This document shows, one piece after another, positions 52,732 to 62,972 of a DNA stretch of 64,000 nucleotides (position 1 is the stretch's first letter; every line of letters begins with the position of its first letter). This DNA is from Hyphomicrobiales bacterium (lineage in GTDB: Bacteria; Pseudomonadota; Alphaproteobacteria; Rhizobiales; Xanthobacteraceae), in assembly GCA_003169835.1 (NCBI GenBank), contig PNAI01000032.1, forward strand, positions 83,357-147,356, written 5' to 3'. Below the pieces are notes generated by a model, which searched no databases, had not been told where the DNA came from, and worked only from the letters and a program-made list of their open reading frames with translations. Position numbers and translations under genes: made by a program.

Positions 52732-53748
52732 TTAGCGCGGTGTCTGTGCTTTGAGTGCCGCGGCGATTCGGTTCTCGATCATGACCGCGACATTTGCCCT
52801 GTAGTGGGTCGCGTCCATGAAGTTCTTCGGATCGCGCGCAAGCGCCGTATCAACTTGCATATCGAGAAAGTCACCGCGCTTACGCTGAGCAACGATTTGC
52901 GCCAGGGCAAATTTGCAGGAGCTCAGATCGGCGGCCGCCGCGGTGCCCGGTCTTGGCAGCGAGCTGTAATAGACCGGGGGCATGACAAATATTACCGGAA
53001 CATCCGCGGGCAAATTTGAGAGCATCGCCGCCAGCTGCTCAGCGGCCGGAAACGGGTCTGCGGGTTTCGGCGATGCAAGGCCCGATTGTGCCTCAAGTTC
53101 GGCAATGGGCGCAGGACTGAAGGACCAAGTCTTACCTTCCTCGTAATCCAAAAACCCGTTTGGATCGGCAGCTTCGGTGAGACCGAATGCGAGCGCAACA
53201 CGTCTTATCGACCGATCGAATGACTGCGTGCTGAGCAACTTGGGAAGATGGTCGAGGGTGCGGCCGCTATAGAGCCAATAGGGAAATTCATATCGCGTCG
53301 GCAGGTTGGGATCGTGCGTGCACCACCATTCATCCACGACGAGAACGATTGCCTCGATGTTCGCGTGATGGCGCGCGAACCAATTCATCAAAGTCAATTG
53401 CTCCCGCGGCGTAATGCCGGGCACAGTCATCTGAACGAAGCGCAGTCCGGTTGCTTGTGACAATCGCACTGGATGAATTGCCTGCCCGTGCGAGTTACCG
53501 AAGACCGCGGCATCAAATCTCGGATCGCGGCCTCGGCTCGCGCTGGCAAAGCGCGGATCCTTGTCGGTAATGCCGGTAATCAACGAGACCGGAAATTGCC
53601 CGCTGTCGTATGGATCGACGATCGCAATCATCGCAAGCAAACCCGCAAGAATGCCGAAGAATGCGGTGAGGAACACGCGTGCAAAGCGGAACCAATGCGC
53701 ATCGGTTGCGTGTGCATCAAAAAGGCTGTTTGCGAGCGATCTCAGCAA
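52732..53748 (-). CDS. SGNH-like acyltransferase partner of the MBOAT protein
   Basis: A 338-residue protein with an N-terminal signal anchor (FARVFLTAFFGILAGLLAMIAIV) and an outward SGNH-hydrolase-like domain: FDAAVFGNSHGQAIHP carries the nucleophile Ser and oxyanion Asn, and FMDATHYRANVAVMI the Asp-x2-His pair. It follows the MBOAT gene by only 9 nt. The pair matches AlgI/AlgJ- or DltB/DltD-like O-acyl transfer systems, in which the MBOAT protein brings acyl groups across the membrane and the SGNH protein attaches them to an exopolymer. The acceptor is not evident. Confidence 0.78.
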   Translation of the reverse strand: MLRSLANSLFDAHATDAHWFRFARVFLTAFFGILAGLLAMIAIVDPYDSGQFPVSLITGITDKDPRFASASRGRDPRFDAAVFGNSHGQAIHPVRLSQATGLRFVQMTVPGITPREQLTLMNWFARHHANIEAIVLVVDEWWCTHDPNLPTRYEFPYWLYSGRTLDHLPKLLSTQSFDRSIRRVALAFGLTEAADPNGFLDYEEGKTWSFSPAPIAELEAQSGLASPKPADPFPAAEQLAAMLSNLPADVPVIFVMPPVYYSSLPRPGTAAAADLSSCKFALAQIVAQRKRGDFLDMQVDTALARDPKNFMDATHYRANVAVMIENRIAAALKAQTPR

Positions 53749-53757
53749 TGCCGCCCT

Positions 53758-55128
53758 CTAAAACTGGAAATAGATGAAATTGAGGGCTTCGCTCTTGCCG
53801 ACCCGGAACACGCAGACAATCGCGACAATAGCCGTGGCCACGGCGAAAGCCGGATGGGGCCGCCAAGACTGATCCTTGATCTGGTGTGCGGACGGCACCA
53901 CCACCGAAACGAACGCCGTGGAAATCAAAAGCGCGATCGATTGCAGCGTCCCGTGAAATCCCGACGCACCGAACATCGATCCGAGAATTGAAGTCGCAAT
54001 CGTGAAATTGGCCGAGCGGAACAAGACCCATCCGAAGAGCACAAACAGCATCGTGAGGAACCAGCTCAGTACTGCAGGCATGGGGCATTCGAATCTTTGC
54101 CAGGCACGGCATGCGATCAGACCCAGACCATGCCAAAGGCCCCAGACGACATAGGTCCATCCGGCGCCATGCCAGAGCCCGCACAGACCCATGGTCAGTA
54201 TCGTCGCAAATGCATAGCGAAATGCGCAATGGCGACTTCCTCCGAGCGGGATATAGAGATAGTCGCGCAGAAAATTGGAGAGCGAAATATGCCAGCGCCG
54301 CCAGAAATCGCGAATGTCGACGGCGAGGTAGGGGCGGCGGAAATTTTCCGGAAGGATGAGCCCGAACATCAAGGCGATGCCGATTGCCATTTCGGTATAG
54401 GCGGAGAAATCCATGAAAAGCTGAAACGAAAATGCCAGCGCGGCTGTCCAGGCTTCGCCAAAGTCGAGCGAGCGTCCACCGGCTGCGGCGAACAACGGAT
54501 CCGACACGGCGGCCAGCGCGTCGGCAAAAAGGACCTTCTTGGCAAAACCCAACGTGAACAGGACGAGCCCAATGCCGATGCGTTTCCACAATCCATCGCG
54601 CAGCGGATTTTCACCGAACTGGGGCACGAGTTCGTTATGGCGGACGATCGGGCCCGCGATGAGATGCGGAAATAAAAGAATGAAGAGCGCAAAGGGGCGA
54701 AACGGGTAGATCGGCGCTTCACGCCGCATTCGATCGACGAGATAAGAAATCAGCTGAAACGAAAAAAAACTGATGCCTATCGGCAAAACAATATGACTGC
54801 GAGCGAGCACGACCCCGCTGACGGTCTCGGCGATCCCAATCAGGAAATCGAGATACTTAAAAGTGCCAAGCGAACAAAGATTAAGGACGACGCCGACGAT
54901 CAGGGGCCATTTTGCCTGCAAGCGCTCCGCGAGAATTGCGAGTAGCCAGGTTGCGCCGATCTGGACCACAAGTAACGGAATAAAACGAACGTCCCACCAG
55001 CTGTAAAATGCAAGCGAAGCGGCAATGAGCACCCACTGACGCAGCATGGGAGACGATGCGACCGAATAGTATGCGATAACCGCAATGGGCAGAAATACGA
55101 GAACGAAAAACTGCGAGTGAAAGAGCAT
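53758..55128 (-). CDS. MBOAT family O-acyltransferase (AlgI-like)
   Basis: A 456-residue multi-span membrane acyltransferase. The N-terminal LLFHSQFFVLVFLPIAVIAYY, then GISFFSFQLISYLVDRMR and the catalytic-His region MGLCGLWHGAGWTYVVWGLWHG are AlgI signatures; FRRPYLAVDIRDFWRRWHISLSNFLRDYLYIPLGG (in parts) is the most conserved stretch. It is upstream of, and co-transcribed with, an SGNH-like partner. It is predicted to acylate a surface polymer. Confidence 0.92.
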   Translation of the reverse strand: MLFHSQFFVLVFLPIAVIAYYSVASSPMLRQWVLIAASLAFYSWWDVRFIPLLVVQIGATWLLAILAERLQAKWPLIVGVVLNLCSLGTFKYLDFLIGIAETVSGVVLARSHIVLPIGISFFSFQLISYLVDRMRREAPIYPFRPFALFILLFPHLIAGPIVRHNELVPQFGENPLRDGLWKRIGIGLVLFTLGFAKKVLFADALAAVSDPLFAAAGGRSLDFGEAWTAALAFSFQLFMDFSAYTEMAIGIALMFGLILPENFRRPYLAVDIRDFWRRWHISLSNFLRDYLYIPLGGSRHCAFRYAFATILTMGLCGLWHGAGWTYVVWGLWHGLGLIACRAWQRFECPMPAVLSWFLTMLFVLFGWVLFRSANFTIATSILGSMFGASGFHGTLQSIALLISTAFVSVVVPSAHQIKDQSWRPHPAFAVATAIVAIVCVFRVGKSEALNFIYFQF

Positions 55129-55210
55129 CCTGCACGTGTTCCGGCGATGTCACATCTTGCTAAATCGTCGTCGCTTTTCAAGTCTTAGTCGTTTTTCAAG
55201 TCCTACACGG

Positions 55211-55591
55211 TCATGCGCTTTCGACAAACGTCACCACCTCGACGCGATTGCCGTCAAGATCGCGGATGAAGGCCGCGTAATATTTGTCATTGTACTCCGG
55301 CCGCGCGCCGGGCGCGCCGTCGGAAGTTGCGCCCGCACGCAGGGCGGCTGTGTAAAACGCATCGACCGCATCCTTGCCGCGCGCGCGCAGGCAGATATGC
55401 ACGCCGCTGTCGTTTGCAATCGGCGACATGGCTGGGCGGTGATTGAGCCAGAATTCCGGGTAGACCTTGCCGAAACCGGCGGCGGCCGGCCAGGTGCGCA
55501 GCTTGGCCATGCCGAGCGTGCCGAGCACGGCTTCGTAAAACCTGGTGGCGCGTTCGAGATCGCCGACCGCGATGGAAATGTGGTCGATCAT
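55211..55591 (-). CDS. VOC superfamily (glyoxalase-like) protein
   Basis: A 126-residue metal-site beta-alpha-beta protein. MIDHISIAVGDLERATRFYEAVLGTLG gives the first metal His (residue 4) and helix, WLNHRPAMSPIAND and HICLRARGKDAVDAFYTAAL the second module, and YAAFIRDLDGNRVEVVTF the final Glu ligand. It may be a glyoxalase or dioxygenase-like enzyme, or antibiotic-binding protein; the class cannot be resolved. Its ATG follows directly on the TAA that would end the preceding deaminase gene if its frameshift were repaired. Confidence 0.88.
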   Translation of the reverse strand: MIDHISIAVGDLERATRFYEAVLGTLGMAKLRTWPAAAGFGKVYPEFWLNHRPAMSPIANDSGVHICLRARGKDAVDAFYTAALRAGATSDGAPGARPEYNDKYYAAFIRDLDGNRVEVVTFVESA

Positions 55592-56015
55592 TTACGCTTT
55601 CGCGGGGGCCTGCGTCGGTGGCGTCGGGGCCGTAGTACATGCGCGCGATCTTGGCCTCAAGCGCGGCCGCCTCGCAGTCCGGGCACGGCCGTGAACTCGA
55701 ATAGAGCACGCAGCTGGATAGATCGGTGGTTTTCAGCCGCGCCTGCGCTTCGCGGATGGCCACACGCTCGGCGTGGGCCGTCGGATCATTGTCGATCACG
55801 ACGCGGCTCGGGCCGAAGCCGACGATGCGGTCCTTCTTGACGACCACGGCGCCGAAGGCCTGATCGCCAGCCTTCACCGCTTCGTCCTTCATCAGGATCG
55901 CGGCCTCGATGAACTTGCGGTGCTTTGCCGGCGGCGCGGCTTTGGCCGGTGTCGCGAGCGCGGCAAAAGCTGCGGCAATGACGGCGAGTGCCGAGCGGCG
56001 TGAACAAGAACACAT
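55592..56015 (-). CDS. Exported nucleoside/cytidine-deaminase-like protein with apparent C-terminal frameshift
   Basis: A CMP/dCMP-type zinc deaminase fold: the HAE motif is in DNDPTAHAERVAIREAQ, the PCxxC motif in SSSRPCPDCEAAALEAKIARMYYG. Unusually, the N-terminus carries a twin-arginine-like signal (CSRRSALAVIAAAFAAL, cut near AKA-AP), implying a periplasmic enzyme. As given, the frame runs on past the domain to 55287 through the VOC gene in the wrong frame (Arg-rich nonsense). Removing one C from a run of five at about 55603-55607 gives the ending DAGPAKA and a TAA at 55592-55594, directly before the VOC ATG. So a one-base insertion or sequencing error is likely. The start is ATG 56015, with AAGGGA 9 nt upstream. 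Confidence 0.7.
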
Positions 56016-56069
56016 CGAACGAGTTCCCTTTTTCATCCCTCTCCGGCTTTCGAGTGCGAGGGATAAATC

Positions 56070-57683
56070 TTACGCCGGCGCTTTGTCCTTCACCAGCTTG
56101 TAAATGATCGAATCCATCAGCGCCTGAAACGAGGCATCAATGATGTTGCACGAGACGCCGACGGTGGCCCAATGTTCGCCGGTCTCGTCCTCGCTTTCGA
56201 TCAGCACGCGCGTGACGGCTTCGGTGCCGGCATTGAGGATACGCACGCGATAGTCGGTGAGTTTAAGCCCTTCGATATATTTTTGATATTTGCCGAGGTC
56301 CTTACGCAGCGCCACGTCGAGCGCGTTGACCGGGCCGTTGCCTTCGGCGGCGGAAATGAGCGTGTCATTGCCGACCTTCACCTTCACCACGGCGGTGGTG
56401 AGCGTTTCGTTTCCGCTGCCATTTCCGCTTGCTTGGCCGTTGCGGGAACGCTGCTCCACCTTCACGTCGAAATAGGTGACGTCGAAGAATTTCGGCACGG
56501 TGCCGAGAACGCGCCGCGCCAACAACTCGAAAGACGCATCCGCCGCTTCATAGGCGTAGCCGATCGCTTCGCGATCTTTGAGTTCATCGAGTAGGCGCAT
56601 GATGCGCGGGTCGTCCTTGTCCACCTTGAGGCCGATGCGGTCGAGCTCGGCCAGCACATTGGATTTTCCCGCCTGCTCCGAAACCATGAGCCTGCGCTTG
56701 TTGCCGATGGCCTCGGGCGCGACGTGCTCGTAGGTCGCGGGCTCCTTCATAATGGCGGAGGCGTGGATGCCGGCCTTGGTCGCGAAGGCGCTCTCGCCCA
56801 CATAGGGCGCGTGGCGGTTGGGCGCGCGGTTGAGCATCTCGTCGAGCGCGTGTGAGGCGTGCTTGAGGCTTTTGAGTTGAGCTTCCGACACGTCGATGTC
56901 GAAGCGCTCGGCAAATTCCGGCTTGAGCTTGAGCGTCGGAATGATGGAAACGAGATTGGCGTTGCCGCAGCGCTCGCCGAGGCCATTGAGCGTGCCCTGG
57001 ATCTGGCGCGCGCCCGCGCGCACAGCGGCAAGCGAATTCGCCACCGCTTGTTCGGTGTCGTTGTGGGCGTGGATGCCGACGTGGTCGCCGGGGATGTGTT
57101 TCACCACTTCGCGCACGATGGCCTCGACCTCGTGCGGGAGCGTGCCGCCGTTGGTGTCGCACAGCACGACCCAGCGCGCGCCTTCCGCATAGGCCGCCTT
57201 AGCACAGGAGAGTGCGTAATCGGGGTTGGCCTTGTAACCGTCAAAGAAATGTTCGCAATCGAGCAGCACCTCGCGGCCTTTGGCCTTGGCGGCGCGCACG
57301 CTTTCCTTGATGGCGGTAAGATTTTCTTCAAGCGTCGTGTTGAGCGCGACGCGCACGTGATAATCCCAGGATTTTGCGACAAAGCAGATGGCGTCGGCTT
57401 TCGCTTCGAGCAGTAGGCCCAAACCCGGATCGTTCGAGGTGGAGCGTCCGGGGCGGCGCACCATCCCGAATGCCGTGAAGGTGGTGTTGAGCTTGCGCGG
57501 CTCCGAAAAGAGCTGCGTGTCGGTGGGATTGGCGCCGGGATATCCGCCTTCGACGTAATCGATGCCGAGCCCGTCGAGCATGGCGATGATCGCGAGCTTG
57601 TCGTGCAACGTGAAATCGACGCCGTTGGTCTGCGCGCCGTCACGCAGCGTGGTGTCGAAGAGATAGAGGCGTTCCTTTGCCAT
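56070..57683 (-). CDS. cimA: (R)-citramalate synthase
   Basis: A 537-residue DRE-TIM metallolyase of the citramalate synthase/isopropylmalate synthase-like branch, condensing acetyl-CoA and pyruvate to citramalate (2-oxobutanoate route to isoleucine). The metal/catalytic motif is LFDTTLRDGAQTNGVDFT; GIHAHNDTEQAVANSLAAV and GTLNGLGERCGNANLVSI follow. The C-terminal regulatory domain includes VGVSCNIIDASFQALMDS. ATG 57683 is chosen; a frame to 57701 adds six residues. It is the last gene of a run cysS-GNAT-small ORF-cimA. Confidence 0.92.
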   Translation of the reverse strand: MAKERLYLFDTTLRDGAQTNGVDFTLHDKLAIIAMLDGLGIDYVEGGYPGANPTDTQLFSEPRKLNTTFTAFGMVRRPGRSTSNDPGLGLLLEAKADAICFVAKSWDYHVRVALNTTLEENLTAIKESVRAAKAKGREVLLDCEHFFDGYKANPDYALSCAKAAYAEGARWVVLCDTNGGTLPHEVEAIVREVVKHIPGDHVGIHAHNDTEQAVANSLAAVRAGARQIQGTLNGLGERCGNANLVSIIPTLKLKPEFAERFDIDVSEAQLKSLKHASHALDEMLNRAPNRHAPYVGESAFATKAGIHASAIMKEPATYEHVAPEAIGNKRRLMVSEQAGKSNVLAELDRIGLKVDKDDPRIMRLLDELKDREAIGYAYEAADASFELLARRVLGTVPKFFDVTYFDVKVEQRSRNGQASGNGSGNETLTTAVVKVKVGNDTLISAAEGNGPVNALDVALRKDLGKYQKYIEGLKLTDYRVRILNAGTEAVTRVLIESEDETGEHWATVGVSCNIIDASFQALMDSIIYKLVKDKAPA

Positions 57684-57697
57684 CGCGCCGACGCGCC

Positions 57698-57814
57698 TCA
57701 CTGTAGGCTATACAAGACATAAGCCGCGAGCAGCACTGCCACAGCGATGACCGCGTATTTGAGGATGATGTAGTAGAGCCAATGGCGCGGGAACGGGGTG
57801 TCGGGCTTGTCCAT
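57698..57814 (-). CDS. 38-residue single-span membrane protein
   Basis: An ORF too short for routine gene calling. It begins MDKPDTPFPRHW and carries one clear membrane span (YYIILKYAVIAVAVLLAAYVLY, shown here as its two halves ILKYAVIAVAV and LLAAYVLY), ending SLQ. AGGAG lies 7 nt before the ATG, and the ATG overlaps the stop of the GNAT gene in a TGATG junction; its own stop is 14 nt before the cimA start. The perfect operon fit and amphipathic layout make it very likely to be translated. Function unknown. Confidence 0.72.
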   Translation of the reverse strand: MDKPDTPFPRHWLYYIILKYAVIAVAVLLAAYVLYSLQ

Positions 57815-58313
57815 CAGGCGCTCCTCTTTGCGGGCAATGTCTTTTTCATGGTCGTGTTGGCAATCCATTCGTTACCGACGGATATGGTGTTGCGTCGATA
57901 GAGTTCAAAGCCGCGGCGCAGGAAAAATTCGCGCGCGCTGTCGCTGGCATCGACGGTGAGTTCGGAGGCGCCGCGCGCCGCGGCGAGCTTTTCCAGCGCG
58001 TCGTAGAGCATGGTGCCAATGCCCTGCCCCGCCACCGCGGGATGAACATAGAGCATGTCGATGATCTTGTTGTCTTGCAGCGAGGCAAAGCCAACGGGCG
58101 AACCTTCGAGCGTGCTGATCAATGTGAGCTGCTTGCCCAGGCGCGCGGTGAATGCCTGCTCGTTGTCGGCAACCGCGGCCCAGGCCTCCTGCTGAGAGGG
58201 ATTGTAGTCTTCTTCAGTGAGCCCCTCGATGCTGGCGCGGAAAATTTCCGCAAGCACCGCGACGTCCGCAGGAAGGAACGGACGCAACGCGTATGTGGGA
58301 TGCGCACGGGCCA

Positions 58314-58314
<1 letters not shown>
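57814..58314 (-). CDS. GNAT family N-acetyltransferase
   Basis: A 166-residue acetyl-CoA-dependent acetyltransferase. YALRPFLPADVAVLAEIFRASI starts the fold, the pyrophosphate-binding motif A is MLYVHPAVAGQGIGTMLYDALEKLA, and ARGASELTVDASDSAREFFLRRGFELYRRNTI is motif B (in parts). Its start overlaps the cysS stop (TAATG) and its stop overlaps the start of the 38-residue ORF (TGATG). Substrate unknown; operon position may be incidental. Confidence 0.9.
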
Positions 58315-59771
<1,457 letters not shown>

Positions 59772-60063
59772 GGATTCCCCTGACCGCACTGGCCGGGCGT
59801 CCATTGGTCTCGATGAAGAGAAAAGACAGCCGCAGCCAGCGTGGTCGCTAGCGCGTAATCTCCGGGCAAATGCCGCAGATATGGTTAAGGCCGTGCATTT
59901 CGAGGCGGACAATGCGGCAATTCCGGCTCCAGCGTCAAGGGCCGCGGGCGGGCGCAGCCGCGTTGCGCCGCCTATCCGGGAGGGTTATCAAACTGTTAAG
60001 ATTTTTCGCCGCATTGTACCGGTTGGACCGATTTTCACGGCCCGAAGACATCCGAGTGATCCC

Positions 60064-60372
60064 ATGCGGCCGCTATACGCTTCGTTCGTCCTGATTGCGC
60101 TCGTCTCCGGCGCGGCTTCCGCGCAGGACGAGAAGCGCATCTTCATCGTCACCAGCAACTCCGGTGACTATCGCGCGGCGCGTTGCCTGGAAAATGGCGA
60201 AAAGTGTGGCGCGGCGATGGCGGCAGCGTATTGCAAGTCGCGTGATTTTGCGCGCGCGCTGTCCTATCGCAAGGTTTCACGCCAGGAAATCACCGGTGGC
60301 GTTCCGATGAATGGGCCGGACTGCCGCGACGGCAAGTGCGAGGATTTCGTCGCAATCGAATGCGGGCGGTGA
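60064..60372 (+). CDS. Exported Cys-containing hypothetical protein
   Basis: A 102-residue protein with a signal peptide (MRPLYASFVLIALVSGAASAQ, cleavage after ASA). The mature part has six Cys (CLENGEKC, AYCKS, DCRDGKC, IEC), suited to disulfides in the periplasm. ATG 60064 is chosen because it begins the signal peptide; the open frame to 59770 upstream has no coding character. No family is recognised. The 292-nt stretch before it (59772-60063) holds only the divergent cysS/hypothetical upstream region. Confidence 0.65.
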   Translation: MRPLYASFVLIALVSGAASAQDEKRIFIVTSNSGDYRAARCLENGEKCGAAMAAAYCKSRDFARALSYRKVSRQEITGGVPMNGPDCRDGKCEDFVAIECGR

Positions 60373-60391
60373 AGTAGTCCTAATTAATTCC

Positions 60392-60497
60392 GTCATTCCG
60401 GGGGGCCGCGAAGCGGCGAACCCGGAATCCAGAACCATGCACGGTCGTGCTTACATCTGGATTCCGGGTCCGGCCCTGCGGGCCGTTCCGGAATGAC
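60392..60497. repeat. Large imperfect palindrome (about 41-bp arms)
   Basis: The left arm starts GTCATTCCGG and ends CCCGGAATCCAG; the right arm is its near-complete reverse complement, from CTGGATTCCGGG to CCGGAATGAC, with a few mismatches in the middle. The centre carries ACGGTCGTGC. It ends on the stop codon of the fumarylacetoacetase-type gene (60497-60499). It is the kind of long intergenic hairpin widely dispersed in Bradyrhizobium-like genomes and could also end transcription from both sides. Confidence 0.85.
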
Positions 60498-61507
60498 TAG
60501 TTGAACTTCACCACTTCCTGATCGATGGCGCCGAAGATGGAACGGCTCTGCGCGTCGAACATTTCAACGCGCACACGATCGCCGAATTTCAGAAACGGAG
60601 TCTTCGGCGCGCCCTGCCGGATGGTTTCGACCGAACGCAACTCCGCAATGCAAGAATAGCCGACGCCGCCTTCCGACACGGGTTTGCCCGGCCCGCCATC
60701 GGCGTCGCGGTTCGACACCGTGCCGGAGCCGATGATGCATCCTGCCGCAAGCGGCCGCGTTTTCACCGCGTGCGAGATCAGCGTCGGGAAATCAAACGTC
60801 ATGTCGACACCGGCGTTGGGCCGGCCGAACGGCGCGCCGTTGACGTGGGAGACTAGAGGCAGAGTCACCTTGCCGCCGTCGAACGCCGCGCCCAATTCGT
60901 CGGGCGTCACGGCGACCGGAGAGAACGCGGTCTGGCCCTTGCTCTGGAGAAAGCCGAAGCCCTTGCCGAGTTCGGGCGCGATCAAGTTGCGCAGGCTCAC
61001 ATCGTTGACCAGCATCAGGAGCCTGATGAGCGGCGCGGTCTGCTGTGGGCTCGCGCCCTGCGGCACATCGCCGACAATGACCGCGACTTCGGCCTCGAGA
61101 TCGATGCCCCAAGCGACGTCACCGGCAAGGATCGGATCGCGCGGTCCGAAAAATCCGTCCGAGCCGCCGCGGTACATCAGCGGGTCGGTCCAGAACGAGG
61201 CGGGTAGTTCCGCGCCGCGCGCGCGGCGCACCAGTGCCACGTGGTTGACGTAAGCCGAGCCGTCGGCCCAGCCGAAGCTACGCGGCAAGGGGCTTGCACA
61301 CTTCGCCTGATCGAACGGCGTGTGCACGATGTGTCCAGATTCCAGCGCGTTGGAAATTTCCAGCAAACGCGGTTCGGCCACGGCCCAGTCGTCGAGCGCT
61401 GCCTGCAGCGTGGGCGCGACCGTGTTGGCATTTGCTGCGCGCGAAAGATCACGCGAGACCACGACGAGCCGGCCGTCGCGGCCGTAATTCAAGGATGCGA
61501 GTTTCAT
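60497..61507 (-). CDS. Fumarylacetoacetate hydrolase family protein
   Basis: A 336-residue enzyme, expected to cleave fumarylacetoacetate to fumarate and acetoacetate, the last step of homogentisate breakdown. The metal-binding signature is in [67 protein letters not shown] (in parts) and [16 protein letters not shown] are typical of the bacterial ~330-residue FAH type. ATG 61507 overlaps the hmgA stop by 4 nt (ATGA), showing translational coupling. Confidence 0.92.
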   Translation of the reverse strand: MKLASLNYGRDGRLVVVSRDLSRAANANTVAPTLQAALDDWAVAEPRLLEISNALESGHIVHTPFDQAKCASPLPRSFGWADGSAYVNHVALVRRARGAELPASFWTDPLMYRGGSDGFFGPRDPILAGDVAWGIDLEAEVAVIVGDVPQGASPQQTAPLIRLLMLVNDVSLRNLIAPELGKGFGFLQSKGQTAFSPVAVTPDELGAAFDGGKVTLPLVSHVNGAPFGRPNAGVDMTFDFPTLISHAVKTRPLAAGCIIGSGTVSNRDADGGPGKPVSEGGVGYSCIAELRSVETIRQGAPKTPFLKFGDRVRVEMFDAQSRSIFGAIDQEVVKFN

Positions 61508-62826
61508 TTGGGCTTTCGCTTTGGGTTTCGTTGTTTGCCGTTGAAGTGTTTTTTGAGACCGTTCCAGCAATCGATGTAATCGTCCTGGCGGGTCGGCAAT
61601 TCGGCTGCGAATTTGGTCACGCGCTGGCGAAAGCGGGTTTCGAACATGAAGGCGAGCGTGTTGGTGAGCTTTACGGGCTTGAGTTCAACGTTGCTTGCGT
61701 GCTCGAAGGCGTCGCTGTCGGGGCCATGGGGGAGCATCTGATTGTGCAGGCTCATGCCACCGGGCACGAAGCCCTCAGGCTTTGCGTCATACACGCCGTA
61801 AACAAGGCCCATGAATTCCGACATGATGTTGCGGTGATACCACGGCGGTCGGAACGTGTTCTCGGCCACCTGCCAGCGTTCGGGAAAAATCACGAGGTCG
61901 ATGTTGGCGGTGCCGGGTGTCTCGGAGGGCGAGGTGATCACCGTGTAGATCGAGGGATCGGGGTGGTCGAACAGCAGCGCACCGACCGGCGAGAAGCGCC
62001 GCATGTCGTACTTGTAGGGATAATAATTACCGTGCCACGCGACCACGTCGAGCGGCGAATGTTTGACCTTGGTGCGCCAGAGTTCGCCGCCCCATTTGAC
62101 GTAGAGCGTATGCGGCTTTTCTGAATCCTCGTAAGCCGCAACCGGCGCATAAACATCGCGCGCATTGGCGAGACAATTTGCGCCAATCGGCCCACGGTTT
62201 GGCAGCGTGAAGGCGCCGCCGTAGTTCTCGCAAACGTAAGCGCGCGCGGGGCCGCCCATCAGCTCTACGCGGAAGATGACGCCGCGGGGTATGACGCAAA
62301 TCTCGCCGGGTTCGATTTCGATCACGCCGAACTCGGTGCGGAAGCGCAGATTGCCCTTCTGTGCCACGATCAGGAGTTCGCCATCGGCGTCGAAGAAATG
62401 CTCGCGCTCCATGGATTTTGTGATGAGCAGCACGTGCGCAGCCATGCCGGTTTGCGCCTCGGCATCGCCGGCGGTGGTCATGGTGTGAAGGCCGCTCACA
62501 AACGTGAGTTTCTTTTTCGGGATTGCCGTGGGGCCCCAGCGATATTGGCCGAGCGGAAGAGTGACTTTGTCATGCTCCGGCGCGGTGCGGATCAAGCCGT
62601 GATCGATCTTCTCGAAGCGACCGGTGTGGCGCACGGCCGAGCGGATACGGTAGAGCCATGTGCGTTGGTTGGTGTTGTTTGGTGCGGTGAAGGGCGAGCC
62701 AGAAAGCTGCTCGGCGTAGAGGCCGTAATTGACCTTCTGCGGCGAATTGCGGCCGACGGGAAGCGCGCCCGGCAAAGCCTCGGTCTCGAAGGTGTTGCCG
62801 AAGCCGGACATATATTTTGCTGCCAT
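61504..62826 (-). CDS. hmgA: Homogentisate 1,2-dioxygenase
   Basis: A 440-residue non-haem Fe(II) ring-cleaving enzyme converting homogentisate to maleylacetoacetate. [26 protein letters not shown] is the family opening (in parts). The C-terminal iron-binding part includes [25 protein letters not shown] and [19 protein letters not shown], with the His/Glu ligands. ATG 62826 is preceded by GGAGGACAGGTG; a GTG one codon earlier is possible. It is divergent to the MarR regulator, with a palindromic operator candidate between them. Confidence 0.95.
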   Translation of the reverse strand: MAAKYMSGFGNTFETEALPGALPVGRNSPQKVNYGLYAEQLSGSPFTAPNNTNQRTWLYRIRSAVRHTGRFEKIDHGLIRTAPEHDKVTLPLGQYRWGPTAIPKKKLTFVSGLHTMTTAGDAEAQTGMAAHVLLITKSMEREHFFDADGELLIVAQKGNLRFRTEFGVIEIEPGEICVIPRGVIFRVELMGGPARAYVCENYGGAFTLPNRGPIGANCLANARDVYAPVAAYEDSEKPHTLYVKWGGELWRTKVKHSPLDVVAWHGNYYPYKYDMRRFSPVGALLFDHPDPSIYTVITSPSETPGTANIDLVIFPERWQVAENTFRPPWYHRNIMSEFMGLVYGVYDAKPEGFVPGGMSLHNQMLPHGPDSDAFEHASNVELKPVKLTNTLAFMFETRFRQRVTKFAAELPTRQDDYIDCWNGLKKHFNGKQRNPKRKPK

Positions 62827-62886
62827 CACCTGTCCTCCGCGCCGCGCCGTTGCGGGGCTTGCGCCGCCCCTACTTTTGAAGGACTC

Positions 62887-62904
62887 TAGTTACAGGTGCA
62901 ACTA
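62887..62904. promoter_or_regulatory. Palindromic operator candidate between hmgA and the MarR gene
   Basis: TAGTT-A-CA-GG-TG-C-AACTA: an 18-bp near-perfect palindrome (TAGTT/AACTA outer arms and CA/TG inner pair), extended by a C-G pair on each side. It lies 61 nt before hmgA and 69 nt before the MarR start, in the right place for autoregulated divergent control by a dimeric winged-helix regulator. Confidence 0.6.
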
Positions 62905-62972
62905 GGATCAACGCGGCAGGTCCGGTCCACGGGCCGCACAATGCGTTTTTCGGGGAACGCGGGCGGGCGACA

